NCBI GenBank assembly: GCA_044349205.1
Contig: JBIKRJ010000097.1
Span: 1 to 8,642 of the forward strand
DNA length: 8,642 bases
Direction: 5' to 3'
Origin: UBA9547 sp044349205
GTDB taxonomy: Bacteria; Bacteroidota; Bacteroidia; Cytophagales; UBA9547
The position numbers and the translations under genes were made by a program. Of the stretch, positions 7,799-8,642 are shown piece by piece. The number at the start of each line of letters is the position of its first letter. Positions within the stretch are counted from its first letter, which is position 1. The notes beneath the pieces are model-generated. The model was not told where the DNA came from. It saw only the letters and a list, made by a program, of their open reading frames with translations, and did no database searches.

Positions 7799-8642
7799 AT
7801 GAAAAAGTCAGTTTTTTACGCATTCCTTTTTTCTGCCTTAGCTTTTGCTTCTTGTAGCAAAAAAAGTTCAGGTGACGAGATTGACCAAAAAGTTCAGGAG
7901 CTCATTTCTAAAATGTCGATTGAGCAAAAAGTAGGTCAAATGACACAGTTGAATTTGAATACTATACTTACCAATGGTTATGGTGCGCCGTGGGATTCAA
8001 TTCAAATGGACAGTTTGAGGAAAATGTTGAAAGAAAGACACATTGGTTCTTTTCTTAATTGCATAGACCATGCCTATACATTAGAAAAATGGCATGAAAT
8101 AATTACCAAAATACAGGATGTTGCAACCAAAGAAACAGATTTAAAGATTCCGGTGGTCTATGGTATTGATGCGATTCATGGCGTCAATTTTACTAGAAAT
8201 TCGACCTTGTTTCCTCACAATATGGCACTTGCGGCAGGAAGAAATCCTGAATTGGTTCAAAAAGCGGAGTCAATTACCGCTATGGAAACCAGAGCTTCAG
8301 GTATTCGATGGAACTTTGACCCTGTGTTGGACGTGGGGCGTCAACCGCTATGGTCTCGTTTTGGCGAGACATTTGGAGAAGATGTATTCTTAACCAAAAC
8401 CATGGGTGCAGCAACCATTAAAGGACAACAAGGCGATAATGTAAATACGCCCACTACTGTGGCAGCATGTATGAAGCATTATTTAGGTTATTCTTACCCC
8501 ACAACTGGCAAAGACCGTTCGCCAGCTTTAATACCCGAAGTGATGCTTAGGGAAATATTCCTTCCACCGTTCAAATCGGCAGTTGAGGCTGGTGTGAAAA
8601 CGGTTATGATCAATTCTGGCGAGGTAAATGGCATTCCTGTAC
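7799..8642 (+). CDS. Glycoside hydrolase family 3 lipoprotein (probable beta-glucosidase), 3'-partial
   Basis: The frame opens at ATG 7799, ten bases after the previous stop, and is still open at the window end; 281 residues are visible. A lipoprotein signal peptide, MKKSVFYAFLFSALAFASC, has Cys19 lipidated. The rest is the N-terminal TIM-barrel domain of GH3: KMSIEQKVGQMTQ (~38-50), YGIDAIHGVNF (121-131, with the substrate-contacting Asp124), WNFDPVLDV (171-179), RFGETFGED (187-195), the conserved KHYLGY (226-231) and INSGEVNGIP (271-280). GH3 enzymes remove beta-linked glucose or xylose from chain ends with retention of configuration. The nucleophile Asp, usually in an SDW or TDW motif just beyond this point, and the acid/base residue lie outside the window. 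KHYLGY followed by SYPTTGKDRSP resembles, from memory, Bacteroidota enzymes of the BglX/BoGH3B kind. It is probably the hydrolase of this operon; family is sure, exact linkage is not. Confidence 0.93.
   Translation, partial: MKKSVFYAFLFSALAFASCSKKSSGDEIDQKVQELISKMSIEQKVGQMTQLNLNTILTNGYGAPWDSIQMDSLRKMLKERHIGSFLNCIDHAYTLEKWHEIITKIQDVATKETDLKIPVVYGIDAIHGVNFTRNSTLFPHNMALAAGRNPELVQKAESITAMETRASGIRWNFDPVLDVGRQPLWSRFGETFGEDVFLTKTMGAATIKGQQGDNVNTPTTVAACMKHYLGYSYPTTGKDRSPALIPEVMLREIFLPPFKSAVEAGVKTVMINSGEVNGIPV

Noticed and set aside
8160..8393. Plus-strand 77-codon frame inside the GH3 gene
   Set aside because: It is out of frame with the GH3 coding sequence, whose conserved motifs run through the whole stretch; it has no signal or family features.

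Overview
The window looks like a Bacteroidota chromosome segment. It has moderate-to-low GC by eye, Bacteroidota-style lipoprotein signal peptides ending in (V/A/L)SC, AT-rich leaders without Shine-Dalgarno sequences, and outer-membrane beta-barrels ending in phenylalanine. Nothing in it fixes the genus.

All six genes lie on the + strand and are packed head to tail, with overlaps of a few bases or gaps of at most about 40 bases. No promoter or terminator is apparent between them, so they are probably one operon that enters the window already in progress and leaves it unfinished. In order: (1) an outer-membrane beta-barrel missing its N-terminus (1-1739); (2) a second, complete beta-barrel of about the same size with a Sec signal peptide (1759-3486); (3) and (4) two paralogous lipoproteins, each with an Ig-like segment followed by a predicted carbohydrate-binding-like jelly roll (3525-4727 and 4724-5995); (5) a lipoprotein made almost entirely of three tandem copies of a ~150-residue CBM11/CIA30-like beta-sandwich (6007-7788); (6) the first 281 residues of a glycoside hydrolase family 3 lipoprotein, probably a beta-glucosidase (7799 to the window end).

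My reading (inference) is a glycan-capture and hydrolysis locus. The two barrels would act as outer-membrane channels or docking proteins, the three lipoproteins as glycan-binding proteins, and the GH3 enzyme would release sugars from beta-linked oligosaccharides. Neither a SusC-like TonB-dependent transporter nor a SusD-like lipoprotein is visible, although these define classical Bacteroidota polysaccharide utilization loci. If flanking sequence also lacks them, this would be a non-canonical, SusCD-independent utilization cassette. No mobile elements, tRNA/rRNA genes, CRISPR arrays or gene-free stretches over 300 bases were seen.
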